In this document: in pieces, positions 40,301 to 50,754 of the stretch | How positions within the stretch are numbered: position 1 is the first letter of the stretch | Layout: every line of letters starts with the position of its first letter | NCBI GenBank assembly: GCA_016714605.1 | Contig: JADKDL010000009.1 | Span: 62,001 to 126,000, forward strand | Direction: 5' to 3' | Source of the DNA: Bacteroidales bacterium | GTDB taxonomy: Bacteria; Bacteroidota; Bacteroidia; Bacteroidales; UBA1715 | Length of the DNA stretch: 64,000 bases | Program-made: the position numbers and the translations under genes | The notes under the pieces: model-generated | What the model saw: only the letters and a program-made list of their open reading frames with translations | The model's database searches: none | What the model was told of the DNA's origin: nothing

Positions 40301-43300
40301 ATGAAGAAACTTTTACTTATTATTTCGGGATTGATGTGTACCATAGCTGCGTGGACTCAATCGGTTACTATTACAAAACAGGGCGGTTGGTTCGAAACTG
40401 CTTTTGTGGAATGGACTCCCGTTGCCAATGCTGATAAATACAATGTATATTACTCGGGAGGAGGCGTTACTAATCAACTTATTGACGAGCCGCTTATTCG
40501 TAGCTACGGTAGTTATTTCAGAGCCGATGTTCCCGGAATTACTGCTGGTACATATACCCTCAAAGTTATTCCTGTAGTTGGTGGTGTTGAAAAAACTGCT
40601 GCTCAAACTCAAAACATAACCGTAATAGCTCACGACCGCGCTGGTTTTGCTTTCTCAAACAGTCGCATTCCGGGTGCTTATAAAGCAAATGGAACTCCTA
40701 AAGATGGTGCGGTGGTTTGATACATAACTCAAAACACAAAAAACACCGTTTCGCTCAACGTTACCGGAGCTTCGGCTAATCCTTGCGTAGGTTTACAAAC
40801 AATTCTCGACGGATTTAAGAAAGGTCAAGACAGTCGTCCGCTTATTATAAGAATGGTAGGACAAATTTCTGATTTAGACTACCTGATAACGGGCGATTTG
40901 GTAATTGAAAACAACAATTCTGCTTCAAGCTATATCACGCTCGAAGGTATTGGCGAAGATGCTACTGCCGATGGTTGGGGAATACGTGTTAAGAATGCTG
41001 TAAATGTTGAAATTCGTAACCTAGGAACAATGAATTGCAACAGTTCTGAGGGCGACAATATTGGTCTGCAACAGAATACCCAATATGTCTGGGTGCATAA
41101 CTGCGATTTTTTCTATGGCGATGCCGGTACCGATGCCGACCAAGCTAAGGGCGATGGCGCGTTAGATTGCAAGAAATCTACCTACGTAACCTTTTCTTAC
41201 AACCACTTTTGGGATTCGGGCAAATCGAACCTACTGGGCTTGAGCGAAGGAACCACAGTCGGGTGGTTCATAACCTACCACCACAACTGGTACGACCATT
41301 CCGACTCGCCACCCGCGTGTCAGCGATTATTCCGCTCATGTTTATAATAATTACTACGATGGTAATGCAAAATACGGCATGGGCTCTACCCTTGGCTCAT
41401 CTGTTTTTGCTGAAGGAAACTATTTCCCGCAAATTGCAAATATCCCATGCTCACCTCCATGCAAGGTTCTGATGTGTATGATGAAACTACCGGAACCAAC
41501 GACTATAATGAGATGCCTACATTCTCAAGCGAAAATGGTGGTACAATAAAAGCGTTCAACAACTATATGGAAGGTCAAAAACGATTTGTAAAATATGCCG
41601 ATAATACCGTTACCAACCCCGACCCAACAAAAGATTTCGATGCTTATGTGGTTGCTGCAAAAAACGATAAAGTCCCGGCTACTGTTGTATCTGCCTATGG
41701 AGGCAATAAACACAATAATTTCGATACCGATGTTTCTGTAATGTACCAATACACTGCTCAGAACCCAGCCGATGCGAAAACTACGGTAGAAAAATATGCA
41801 GGTAGAATGAACAGTGGCGATTTTAAATGGACATTCAACAATAGCGTCGATGATGCCTCGTATGCGGTAAACCAAGCTTTGAAAACAGCACTTGTTACTT
41901 ACCAAACAAAATTGGTCTATGTGCAGGGCGAAGGTAAACCCTTGAATCAAGCTCCTATAGTAGCAATAAGTTCGCCCCAATCGGGAACTACATTTACCCT
42001 TGACACAACCATAGCCATACAAGCCACTGCAACCGATGCCGATGGTACCGCAAGCAATGTGGTTTTCTATGCAAAACTCACCTCTGCAACATCAGAAACC
42101 GAAATATCTACCGACAATAGTTCACCTTATGAAGCAAGCTGGAAACCCACCGCAGCTGGAACATATATAGTTTATGCTAAGGCTACTGATAATGCAGGAA
42201 AAACCGCATTGTCTGACCAATCGTACAGTATCGTTATCGACGACCCTTTAGTTAACAATCCGCCAACTATTTCGGTAAGCACCGCACAAAGCAGCTATGC
42301 CGAAAATACCGATATCACTGTAACAGCAACTGCAAAAGACGACAAGGCTATTGCAAAAGTAGAATTCTTCAACGGCACTTCACTGCTCAAAACCGTAACC
42401 AGCGAACCATATCTTTATACTTTGACATCGGCAGCGAAAGGCAACTACACCATAACGGCAGTTGCAACAGACGATGAAGGCTTGTCGAGCTCTGCTACAT
42501 GTTCCTTTTCTGTAGATGAGATTACTGCCTCCGATTTGGTTCACAATTTCACACTTTCTGGTACCTCTAGCACTTTCTTCACAATTACCGGAAATCTTTC
42601 AACAGCCAAAGGAACCTTTAGCTATGCTGGTTTGAACCTTACTCAGTGTCTTAAGATTGAATCTGCAACTAATATTACCTTTTCAACTGCCAAAGAAGCT
42701 ACCTTGGTATTGGTATTTAATGAAACCTTTGTAGGAAGAATAAAAATTAATAATACCGACTATACTGCTATAGCTGGAATAGTTACACTTACGCTTCCGG
42801 CAGGCAATCATACTATTCTGAAAACAGATTCAGGTAACCTATATTACATGAGTATAACCTACACCAATACAATTCCGAAGGCAGAGCAAACCATTCAACT
42901 TTCTGAAGGTTGGAATATGATTTCATTATATGTAAAAGCCGACGATGCTTCGGTTGCAGCAGTTTTTCCTCATGCAACGATAGTAAAAACACAAAACTCG
43001 TTTTTTAATGTGGTCAATAAAGCTTACTTAAACTCGTTGCAAACATTAGAACCTGGAGTTGGTTATTTGGTTTACAATACAATAAACGAAACTCTTACCA
43101 TTACTGGAACAAGTGTTTCAAAACCAGCTCCTCAGCTAGAAACTGGCTGGAATCTAATTGGAATTATGACCAATGCAGCTATACAAAATGTATTTCCAAC
43201 AGCAACAATCGTTAAAAATTTCAACGGTTTCTACGAATTAGGCAATAGTCAAAGTTTGTTCTCGCAATTCGAAGCCGGAAAAGCATATTTTGTAAAGAAA

Positions 43301-43303
43301 TAA
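40301..43303 (+). pseudogene. PL1 pectate lyase with Ig-like and C-terminal GWN domains, three disruptions
   Basis: Signal peptide (MCTIAAWTQ), an FN3-like domain (~20-110), then a PL1 right-handed helix (AGFAFSN, ASSYITLEGIGEDATADGWG, DGALDCKKSTYVTFSYNHFWD, TYHHNWYDHSDS). Disruptions: an in-frame TGA at 40718 (GAVV then YITQNTK), a shift near 41309 just before HPRV, where the family has its catalytic Arg region, and a shift near 41430 before MLTSMQGSDVYDE. After the lyase come two bacterial Ig-like domains (PIVAISSPQSGTTF, PPTISVSTAQSSY), a ~110-residue beta-domain (LVHNFTLSGTSS), and a C-terminal module with two GWN repeats (LSEGWNMISLYV, LETGWNLIGIM). The lyase would cleave polygalacturonate by beta-elimination. 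It lies upstream of the sensor kinase that may control it. Confidence 0.82.
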
Positions 43304-43328
43304 ATGAGGATACAATATATTTTTAAGA

Positions 43329-43368
43329 AGCGTGATGAGTTTTTTTACTCATCACGCTATTTTTTTTT
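43329..43368 (+). terminator. Strong terminator of the pectate lyase gene
   Basis: A 12-bp perfect stem (AGCGTGATGAGT with ACTCATCACGCT) is followed by a run of nine or more T. It lies about 25 bases after the stop. Confidence 0.92.
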
Positions 43369-43696
43369 AATTTCTTTAGAACTAAATTACACCTTTTAAG
43401 TTGCATTAATGCCTGTGATTAAGGGAGTTAATTTTTTTCAATAATTGATGGCTTTAAAAAAAGGTATAAAATGCTGATTTAAATCAATGGAGTTAAACAA
43501 ACATTATTCACTATTTTTTTGTAAACTGCAACAATTCAAGAAAACAGAATTACTTATCATAAAAAAAGATAAGAACAAAAATGCTAATTTCTAATTGCTA
43601 TTAAAGTAAAAACAAAACGATAAGATTTTTACTCTATGCATTATGATTAAAAAAACAAATTATGAAACCAACAATTAACTAACTTAAAATATACCT
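43369..43696. other. Upstream region of the HTCS-like sensor gene
   Basis: About 330 AT-rich bases. It should contain the promoter of the sensor gene. I see no repeat or clear operator. Confidence 0.4.
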
Positions 43697-46600
43697 ATGA
43701 GGTTTTGGGGAGTTATAAGTATACTGTTTTTATGTCTGAATATTATGGCACAAGATAATTTCAGATGCTACCCCGTGCCTTCTCAAAACCAATTAACAAA
43801 CAACTACATTGAATGCATTTTCACTGATAGCTATGGCTTTACATGGATTGGAACGTGGAATGGACTGAACCGATATGATGGTTTTGAATTTAAACACTAC
43901 ACTCCAACTATTTCGGAAAAAAGCAAATTTATTGGCAATTGGATTTTCGACCTAAAAGAAGATAATAATAAAAATATTTGGATTGCTACCAATTACGGAT
44001 TGTTTGTTTACAACAGAAAAATAGATAAAATTGATTATGTAAAATCATTTGGCGGGAGTATTTTTTCAATTGAAATTACTGACAATGGATTAATGTGGGC
44101 TGGTACAGATAAAGGTCTTTTACTTTTTAATATTGAAAATAGAACTATTGTCAACGACTTCAAAAAAGCAAATACCGAATTTCCACTTGAAATTGCCGAT
44201 ATAGCAATTGACAAACAAAATAACTTATGGTTAGGAACCAGAAAAAATGGTTTTGTTTGTTTTAATACTTCACGAGAAAAATTTCACTATTTCAACAAAA
44301 ATAATACTGAAATAAGAATTTCAATACCTACGGTACATTCTGTAGCTTTTGATTTAGACAGTAATTTTTGGATTGGTTCAATGGGTGGTGGTGCATACAA
44401 GCTTGATACCGTCAGTGGAAAACTTACAAATTACAAACACAATCCGGACAATAATAAATCTATTGGCAGCAACGATGTGTATTCTATATGTATTGACAGC
44501 CTAAACAACGATGTTTGGCTTTCGTGTATAAATGGGTATCTGAATAAGATTACAAAAGATAATGAGATTGTTCGATTTGAATACAACCCACGTAAACCTG
44601 AAGATTTCCATACAGTTTCTGTAAGTTACTTACAACCCGATGGTAATGGAAACTATTGGATAGGAACGCACGGGCAAGGGCTTTTTTTATACAATAAAAC
44701 TACAAACAAAATTACTAGTAATATTCTCACCGTTGGTCTAACCAACAAATCGTTTACCCAAGTTACAGGGTTTGCCGAGATTGATTCTGTTACAATAGCC
44801 ATAGGTACCGATGGAAACGGTATATGGGAATATAATACCAAAGATGGGTTTGTGAGAAATGTAAAAAAAGGATTTTCAAGTTTAGCAATATTATCATTAT
44901 TAAAAGACACGCTCACAGGCAATATTTGGGCAACGACTTGGGGTGGTGGTATTATTGAACTAAATAAAAAACTTGAAATCCAAAATATTTTAAGAATGAA
45001 TACTGAAACTAAACAAGGCCTAACTGCCGACGATAGTAAAAGTTTATTTATTAACAATGAAAAGGTAATAATTTCGACACACGGATTCGGCTATTGTACC
45101 TTCAACAAGAAAACAAAATTATTTGAACCTACTAAGAATATGAAAGTTCCGGTATGGAACAACTCTGTAATAAAAGATAAAAGAAATAGAACTTGGTTTG
45201 CGTGCTATGGTGGTGTTTATAAATTTGAAAATGATTCCATTACTCACTACTCTAACACTGAAAGCAACGAAAAATTGTCAAGCAATAGCGTATTAGTGGT
45301 CTTTGAAGATAATAGAAATGGAATATGGGCACTTACAGAATTAGGTGTTGACTATTATAATGAAACCACACAAACATTTGAACATATATTGTGTCAAGAT
45401 GATATACATGTAACCTTTAAATCAATAGTTCAAGACGATAATGGACTGTTTTGGATTGGTACAGACAAGGGAATATATAGTTATGATTTTAATCAAAAGA
45501 AAATAATCAAAAATATAAACAAACACGATGGTCTTGTTGGCAACAATTGTATACAAAATGCTTTATTTAAAGCTTCTGACGGAACTATTTTTATAGGTTT
45601 AGATAATGGATTCTCATTTTTTCATCCAGATAGTTTAATTGAATCTAAAGAAAAACCTGAAATTTTCATTGTAGATTATTTTATTAATAATGTATTACAA
45701 ATAACCATTCAAGGTACAGAACACCCCAAACACATACAGAGCAGTGATAGTCTGGTATTAGATTATTCGAGAAATACAATCTCTATTAAATTTTCAGGCA
45801 ATAAAATTGTTATACCCGAAAATATTAGTTACAGATATATGCTCAAAGGTTTTAATGATAATTGGATAAATCTAGATAAAGAAAGAATAATTTCACTTAC
45901 AAACATTCCACCCGGTAGCTACAAACTCATTATTGAAGGAAGATCAAAATCTGGTTATATCGGCAATAATTTCAATGGTCTGACTATAGTAATAAAACCG
46001 CTTTGGTGGCAAAGTTGGTGGTTTTATTCTATTAATGTTATTATACTTATTCTTATTGTTTTATTTATCTTAAAGATTCGTACTTACAGAATTCGTATAG
46101 AAAATGAACGCCTTGAAAATTTAATAAAAGAACGTACATCTGAATTATTCTTGGCAAACACAAAATTATCTGAACAAAAAGAAGAGTTAAAAAGCAGTAA
46201 TGAACATTTATCAGCAAATCAAAAAATAATTCAGTCTAAAAATAAAGAGCTGAACGAAAGTATTCAAACCAAAGACAAGTTAATATCTATTATTGCACAT
46301 GACCTTAAAAACCCAATGAGTGCAATATTAGGCTTAGCCGAACTATTAAAAAACAAAGCTGAAACTATTGAAAGAGAGAAAATAGAAAGAATATCAACCT
46401 CTATTTACAAATCTTCAATATCAATATTAGACCAAATGGTTACCCTGCTCGACTGGGCTCGTTCGCAAACCAACAACATCTATTATTCTCCCGAATGTTT
46501 TAATATTAATGATATTATAAAAGATACCGTTTCATTTTTGGAAGAAACAGCAAAAAACAAAGAAATTGAATTAGTAATAAAAAACTATACCCAAGAAAAA

Positions 46601-46951
46601 GCATATGCAGACCCAAGAATGACTGCTACTGTTATAAGAAATCTAATAAATAATGCAATAAAGTTCACCCCTAAAATGGGCAAAATTACCATCCACAGCA
46701 TTGTATATTATGATGAGTTACAAATTACAATAACCGACACCGGAATAGGCATTGCTCCTGAAATTGCAGAAACAATTTTTGACAGCGCTACAAATAATAC
46801 TACTTATGGCACCGAAAACGAAAAAGGTACCGGACTCGGTCTCAAAATATGTAAAGACTTTGTAGAAAAAAATAAAGGTCAGATTTCAGTAACAAGCGTT
46901 CTTGATAAAGGCACAAGTTTTACCTTTACCCTTCCTGTTTGTAAACAATGA
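43697..46951 (+). CDS. HTCS-like sensor histidine kinase (reg_prop propeller, Y_Y_Y, HisKA, HATPase)
   Basis: A 1084-residue intact protein. After a signal peptide (NIMAQ end) come about 650 residues of periplasmic two-bladed propeller repeats with WIGT(W/D) motifs (TWIGTWNGLNRYDG and others), a Y_Y_Y domain (~690-765), a transmembrane helix (~774-794), a coiled coil, HisKA with His868 in SIIAHDLKNPMSAI, and HATPase (N-box RNLINNAIKFTP, G1 DTGIGI, G2 GTGLGLKI). Full HTCS proteins continue into a receiver and an AraC output domain. This one stops after the kinase, so it needs a separate response regulator that is not in the window. Between pectate lyase and GH16 genes, it probably senses a glycan. 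Confidence 0.9.
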   Translation: MRFWGVISILFLCLNIMAQDNFRCYPVPSQNQLTNNYIECIFTDSYGFTWIGTWNGLNRYDGFEFKHYTPTISEKSKFIGNWIFDLKEDNNKNIWIATNYGLFVYNRKIDKIDYVKSFGGSIFSIEITDNGLMWAGTDKGLLLFNIENRTIVNDFKKANTEFPLEIADIAIDKQNNLWLGTRKNGFVCFNTSREKFHYFNKNNTEIRISIPTVHSVAFDLDSNFWIGSMGGGAYKLDTVSGKLTNYKHNPDNNKSIGSNDVYSICIDSLNNDVWLSCINGYLNKITKDNEIVRFEYNPRKPEDFHTVSVSYLQPDGNGNYWIGTHGQGLFLYNKTTNKITSNILTVGLTNKSFTQVTGFAEIDSVTIAIGTDGNGIWEYNTKDGFVRNVKKGFSSLAILSLLKDTLTGNIWATTWGGGIIELNKKLEIQNILRMNTETKQGLTADDSKSLFINNEKVIISTHGFGYCTFNKKTKLFEPTKNMKVPVWNNSVIKDKRNRTWFACYGGVYKFENDSITHYSNTESNEKLSSNSVLVVFEDNRNGIWALTELGVDYYNETTQTFEHILCQDDIHVTFKSIVQDDNGLFWIGTDKGIYSYDFNQKKIIKNINKHDGLVGNNCIQNALFKASDGTIFIGLDNGFSFFHPDSLIESKEKPEIFIVDYFINNVLQITIQGTEHPKHIQSSDSLVLDYSRNTISIKFSGNKIVIPENISYRYMLKGFNDNWINLDKERIISLTNIPPGSYKLIIEGRSKSGYIGNNFNGLTIVIKPLWWQSWWFYSINVIILILIVLFILKIRTYRIRIENERLENLIKERTSELFLANTKLSEQKEELKSSNEHLSANQKIIQSKNKELNESIQTKDKLISIIAHDLKNPMSAILGLAELLKNKAETIEREKIERISTSIYKSSISILDQMVTLLDWARSQTNNIYYSPECFNINDIIKDTVSFLEETAKNKEIELVIKNYTQEKAYADPRMTATVIRNLINNAIKFTPKMGKITIHSIVYYDELQITITDTGIGIAPEIAETIFDSATNNTTYGTENEKGTGLGLKICKDFVEKNKGQISVTSVLDKGTSFTFTLPVCKQ

Positions 46952-47107
46952 TATATTTCACTCACTTAAGTAATTTTAAATAACTCTTTTTGTTGTTGTT
47001 TTTAATAAAAAATGATGTATTCTTGAATTTGAATAAAGTGAAATTTACTTTTTGCTTTAAAATTCTTCAAGAATATTTTATGTAGGTAAAATTAAAAGAA
47101 ATAACAC

Positions 47108-47995
47108 ATGAAATCGCTATTAAATATCTTTGTAATACTGTTTTATTCCTTGCAGTTATTTGGGCAATCAGAACAACAAACAATAGTCGGATTCAGATAT
47201 GTTCCAAAAGGGACTTTTACCATGAATGTAGTTTCAAACAATAATAATCAAACCACCTCTGAAACCATAGCAATGACCTCGTTTTATATGAGTCAAGAAA
47301 TTACTAATAAGGAATACAGAGAATTTGTTGAATATGCAAATGCAAACCCCAGTAAATTTCTAACGTATTCGCAGATAAAACGCATTGTTGTTGCCGATTC
47401 AATTTCGGGCATAAAGAAAGACTCCATTTATTCGAAACGTACATTTGTTAAATATTCACAAATACTTAATGATTTGATAGACTCTACCATATTGGAACGA
47501 GAAGTTGGTAAATATAAAAATTATTTTACCGATACTGCTTATAATAATTATCCGGTTGTGGGGGTTTCGCAAAAGGCAGCTACATACTATTGTGTTTGGC
47601 GCACCGAGACCGAAAACAACCTATTAAAACAAGAGGGTAAGCCTAGTATTCCCGAATACAGATTACCAACCGAAGAGGAATGGGCTTATGTGGCTTCGCA
47701 GCCTGAAATGAGTAAATCAAATAAAATTGTTTACAACACACTTTCTGCTGTAAAAATTGGCATACTAAATCTCTATGGTTTATATAATTTTTCTTGTAAT
47801 ATTTCAGAATGGACGGCTTCATTCCCAAAAACAAACTGGTCTAAACTCACCGAATCTAAAGAACAAGCTATTGAGACAAGAATAGCCAGAGGCGGTTCAT
47901 GGAAAACGAATCAAGACATAAACCTCAGTTATGAACTCGATCAGAACACCAAAACAAACTATATTGGTTTTAGATTAGTTCGTGCTTTTCAATAA
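47108..47995 (+). CDS. SUMF1/FGE-domain protein (GldK-like)
   Basis: A 295-residue exported protein with a signal peptide (QLFGQ end). It carries the formylglycine-generating-enzyme (SUMF1) fold pattern: FRYVPKGTFTM, FYMSQEITNKEYREFV, YPVVGVSQKAATYYCVW, YRLPTEEEWAYVA, NISEWTAS, IARGGSW, and YIGFRLVRA. Domains of this fold occur both in sulfatase-activating enzymes and in the T9SS component GldK/GldJ group, where activity is lost. The lack of a lipobox argues against a GldK orthologue. The catalytic cysteines of true FGE are not evident, so a structural role is more likely. Confidence 0.75.
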   Translation: MKSLLNIFVILFYSLQLFGQSEQQTIVGFRYVPKGTFTMNVVSNNNNQTTSETIAMTSFYMSQEITNKEYREFVEYANANPSKFLTYSQIKRIVVADSISGIKKDSIYSKRTFVKYSQILNDLIDSTILEREVGKYKNYFTDTAYNNYPVVGVSQKAATYYCVWRTETENNLLKQEGKPSIPEYRLPTEEEWAYVASQPEMSKSNKIVYNTLSAVKIGILNLYGLYNFSCNISEWTASFPKTNWSKLTESKEQAIETRIARGGSWKTNQDINLSYELDQNTKTNYIGFRLVRAFQ

Positions 47996-47999
47996 GCTT

Positions 48000-48052
48000 T
48001 TTATCAAAAAAAAGCTCAATCATTACACAACTGATTTATGCAATGATTGAGA
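48000..48052 (-). terminator. Bidirectional terminator between convergent genes
   Basis: CTCAATCATT (48015-48024) and AATGATTGAG (48042-48051) pair. Read on the minus strand the stem is followed by GCTTTTTTTGA, so it should mainly end the GH16 transcript, while on the plus strand it follows the SUMF1 gene. Confidence 0.75.
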
Positions 48053-48059
48053 CATTTCG

Positions 48060-50210
48060 TTATTTTGCTTTTATAAAATAAGCTTCGCCAGACTTAAATG
48101 AATTAATACTATTGTTTGTAGAATTGGGAATCCAAAAGCCATCGAAACTTTTTATTACTGAACAATTTGTTGCATTGAAATAATCGGAAAATGGGGTTTC
48201 TGTTTGGAACGGACAACCGATTAAAATCCAATTTGAAAATGCGGGAATTTGAAAATTTGAAAATGAAATGGGCGTACCTATGATTGATAATGTTCCCCCT
48301 GTATTCATATTCACCACATAACCTTCGCCGGGTAGTATTGATTGCAATGAATTGAAATATTCAGGTTGGTTTTTACGCCAAAATGAATCCATGTTTTTTA
48401 TTTCCAATACATCCAATCCAGCAAACAAAGTTGCTATCGTTGTTGATTGGGGCATTACATTTATCGAAAACAAATTCCAACCTTTTTGTAGAGAGATATT
48501 TTGTGTAATCGTTTTTTGAATACAATCGGTCACGGACAAAGATGAACCAAAAGCAATTTGGTCAAAATTTGGCGCACCATCTTCGGTAAGAGATTCTAGA
48601 GCAATATCATTAACACCCAGAAGAAAATTAATAGGAATTGCTACTTCGCGCCATACAGTCCAGCTTCCGGTAGGTGGCAGATTTATTGATGCTTGCTGAA
48701 TACTTCCATTTACATACAAAGCACAGTTTCTGTTAGTAGTACCACCATTAGCATATCGCATATAAATACTATCTACCCCTTTAGCAAATCTCAAAAGTTT
48801 AAAATTTAAACCATTACCAATCCCATTTCTTATATTCAGATACGCCTCACCAGCATATCCGGCATGCGTTTTTTCAATCACACCGTCATAAGCACAAGCT
48901 TGTTCGGCCTCAAAACCTGCTCGAGCACAAGGCGACAAGCCCGTAGTACCACCCACACAAGTTCCGCAATAATCTAAATAGGCTTCACCATTTACAACAC
49001 CTTTGCAGTCGACAGTTGCTTTTTGCAGATAGAAATCGTCGGCACAACTAACGCCGGTACCCGAAGCTTGATAATAAAACAACCGAGCAGTTGTAGTACT
49101 TGCACCAGTAGTAAAAACTATTTCTTTATTTTGCCAAGTCGTCGTTGAAACAGTTGCAGTAAGCTGACCTGTACCACCAAAATCTTTTACACCAAGCATT
49201 GAACTGGGCGTACCAGAAGCTAATTTGCCCCAACCACCAAACACATAGGTAGTATTTGGTTCAACCTCTACCAAACGCTCACTAGAACTAGGACTTTGCG
49301 ACAATTTCATTCCATAACTACCATTTCTGCTGCAATCATTGGTCACTTGAACATTATTCCAACTGCCCCATTGTAGAAGCTTTCCTGCCTCCATATCCAT
49401 ATTATCGGTAGCATTAAGGTCTTTCTGCCAAACTTTCACATAATCGCACTCATACGTAGTAGGAAATGTAGCACCCGCAGGCGGATTACCAGCCCAACCA
49501 CCTACCGCAAGATTTATAATTAGAAACATATTCTTGCCTTGCGCAGCCTCGCTCTTACCTGTATATGAAGCCACACGATTTCCATCGAAATAGAAATCCA
49601 TATAATTGGGTCCCCAATCTACACCGTAGGTATGAAACCCAGCCGATTTATCCACACCGTTATGTTGTCCGCCAAAACTAGCTTCATTTTGCCAATCAGG
49701 TCCGTAATGATAGTAATAATGATGATTGGTTCTAGCAGCCGGCACTTCAAGAATATCAATTTCAGGCGGCCATTCGCCACTGGCATTGAGCGTCCAGAAT
49801 GCAGGCCAAGTACCCAAGGTAGAAGACATCTTAAACCGTCCCTCTACATAACCGTAGGTAAACTCGAACTTGCCCTTGGTATTAACAGCCCCACTGGTAT
49901 AATCGTAACTCAAATAGCCAAACTGATCATAATATTTATCTGTACCGGCAGGAGCACTCGGATGTCGTTTATCTATGGCTGTGAGCTTAAGCGTTCCACC
50001 ATTCACCTTTACCTGCTCCTTATCCATATAAGCTCTGTGATTATGTGTATTGCCCCAAGAGTAGTTATACCCCCATTTGGTTTGATCGAGGGTAGTGCCA
50101 TCAAAACCATCTTCGAATACCAGTTTCCAAGCACCATTGCCCGGTTGAGAATATATATTTGTAGTAAAAAATACCAAACACAAAACCACGGTATAATAAA
50201 AAATCTTCAT
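48060..50210 (-). CDS. Multidomain GH16 glucanase with CBMs and C-terminal GWN module
   Basis: ATG at 50210 is chosen because it gives a signal peptide (MKIFYYTVVLCLVFFTTNIYSQ); an earlier start at 50267 adds no recognisable sequence. GH16 domain (~25-265): FEDGFDGTTLDQTKW, WPAFWTLNASGEWPPEIDILE with the E-x-D-x-x-E nucleophile and acid/base pair, and YECDYVKVWQK. A CBM4/9-like domain (~275-410), a Cys-rich DCKG-DYCGTC-GG segment, and a CBM6-like domain (~450-580, VNGSIQQASINLPPTGSW) follow. The C-terminus has two GWN-type repeats (LQKGWNLFSINVM and NWILIGCPF), like the pectate lyase. GH16 members cleave laminarin, lichenan, agar or carrageenan; the exact substrate is not deducible. Export is likely, although no classic T9SS type A domain is seen. 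Confidence 0.87.
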   Translation of the reverse strand: MKIFYYTVVLCLVFFTTNIYSQPGNGAWKLVFEDGFDGTTLDQTKWGYNYSWGNTHNHRAYMDKEQVKVNGGTLKLTAIDKRHPSAPAGTDKYYDQFGYLSYDYTSGAVNTKGKFEFTYGYVEGRFKMSSTLGTWPAFWTLNASGEWPPEIDILEVPAARTNHHYYYHYGPDWQNEASFGGQHNGVDKSAGFHTYGVDWGPNYMDFYFDGNRVASYTGKSEAAQGKNMFLIINLAVGGWAGNPPAGATFPTTYECDYVKVWQKDLNATDNMDMEAGKLLQWGSWNNVQVTNDCSRNGSYGMKLSQSPSSSERLVEVEPNTTYVFGGWGKLASGTPSSMLGVKDFGGTGQLTATVSTTTWQNKEIVFTTGASTTTARLFYYQASGTGVSCADDFYLQKATVDCKGVVNGEAYLDYCGTCVGGTTGLSPCARAGFEAEQACAYDGVIEKTHAGYAGEAYLNIRNGIGNGLNFKLLRFAKGVDSIYMRYANGGTTNRNCALYVNGSIQQASINLPPTGSWTVWREVAIPINFLLGVNDIALESLTEDGAPNFDQIAFGSSLSVTDCIQKTITQNISLQKGWNLFSINVMPQSTTIATLFAGLDVLEIKNMDSFWRKNQPEYFNSLQSILPGEGYVVNMNTGGTLSIIGTPISFSNFQIPAFSNWILIGCPFQTETPFSDYFNATNCSVIKSFDGFWIPNSTNNSINSFKSGEAYFIKAK

Positions 50211-50754
50211 TCTTATATTTTTAAATGTTTTTAATGAAACTAATTTCATTAAATCAAATTCAGCCACGTTACAATTAGTAACTTAAATATAAGAATATTT
50301 CTTAATATTAACCCACTTAAATTCAATTCATTTATCTATAATTAATGTTGCAGGGAGTAGTGAATTTTATTTTTATCCTCCAGCTAAAGCAGGAGGCAAT
50401 TCATTGAATAGGCCAGTTGCTTTAGTCTATTAAAAAAAGAGAAAGGCTTTTATTGCTTACGCATGTGTCTTCACTGACGTTGGCAAAGTTGCTGATATTC
50501 TTGAATTAGAACAATATGAATTGCCGTTCGGCTTCAGCCAACGATTTAAAAATAATATTAAAAGCGGCTTTAGCTAAAATTGATTATGATAATTAATAAT
50601 TGCAAAATCTCTAAATTATAAACTAGAAAAATAAATATTCAGCTACATCAACTACCAATAAGCAAGAACCTGTTAAGCCAACTTAACGGGTTATTGCTTA
50701 TTGTATTAAATATAAAGAGTAGCTAGTAAATTTTTACTTGTGCTATTTTGCCAT
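50211..50754. other. Intergenic region with three repeat modules and a long hairpin
   Basis: It holds the CCTCCAGCTAAAGCAGGAGG hairpin with CAATTCATTGAATA (50377-50411), the TCTTCACTGACGTTGGCAAA and GTTGCTGATATTCTTGAATT module (50467-50525), and a GGCTTCAGCCAACG/GCGGCTTTAGCTAAA stretch (50530-50580). A 22-bp hairpin (50656-50703, CAATAAGCAA outer arm, AACCTGTTAAG inner arm) has no T-run. It lies just beyond the stop of the leftward VWA gene and may end or stabilise its mRNA. Confidence 0.65.

Noticed and set aside
15853..40720. TGA as a sense codon (two in-frame TGA, at 15853-15855 and 40718-40720)
   Set aside because: TGA acts as a normal stop in mcrB, the small antitoxin, the PIN toxin and DUF5329. 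Frame indels of other kinds are common in the window, so point error or mutation is simpler.
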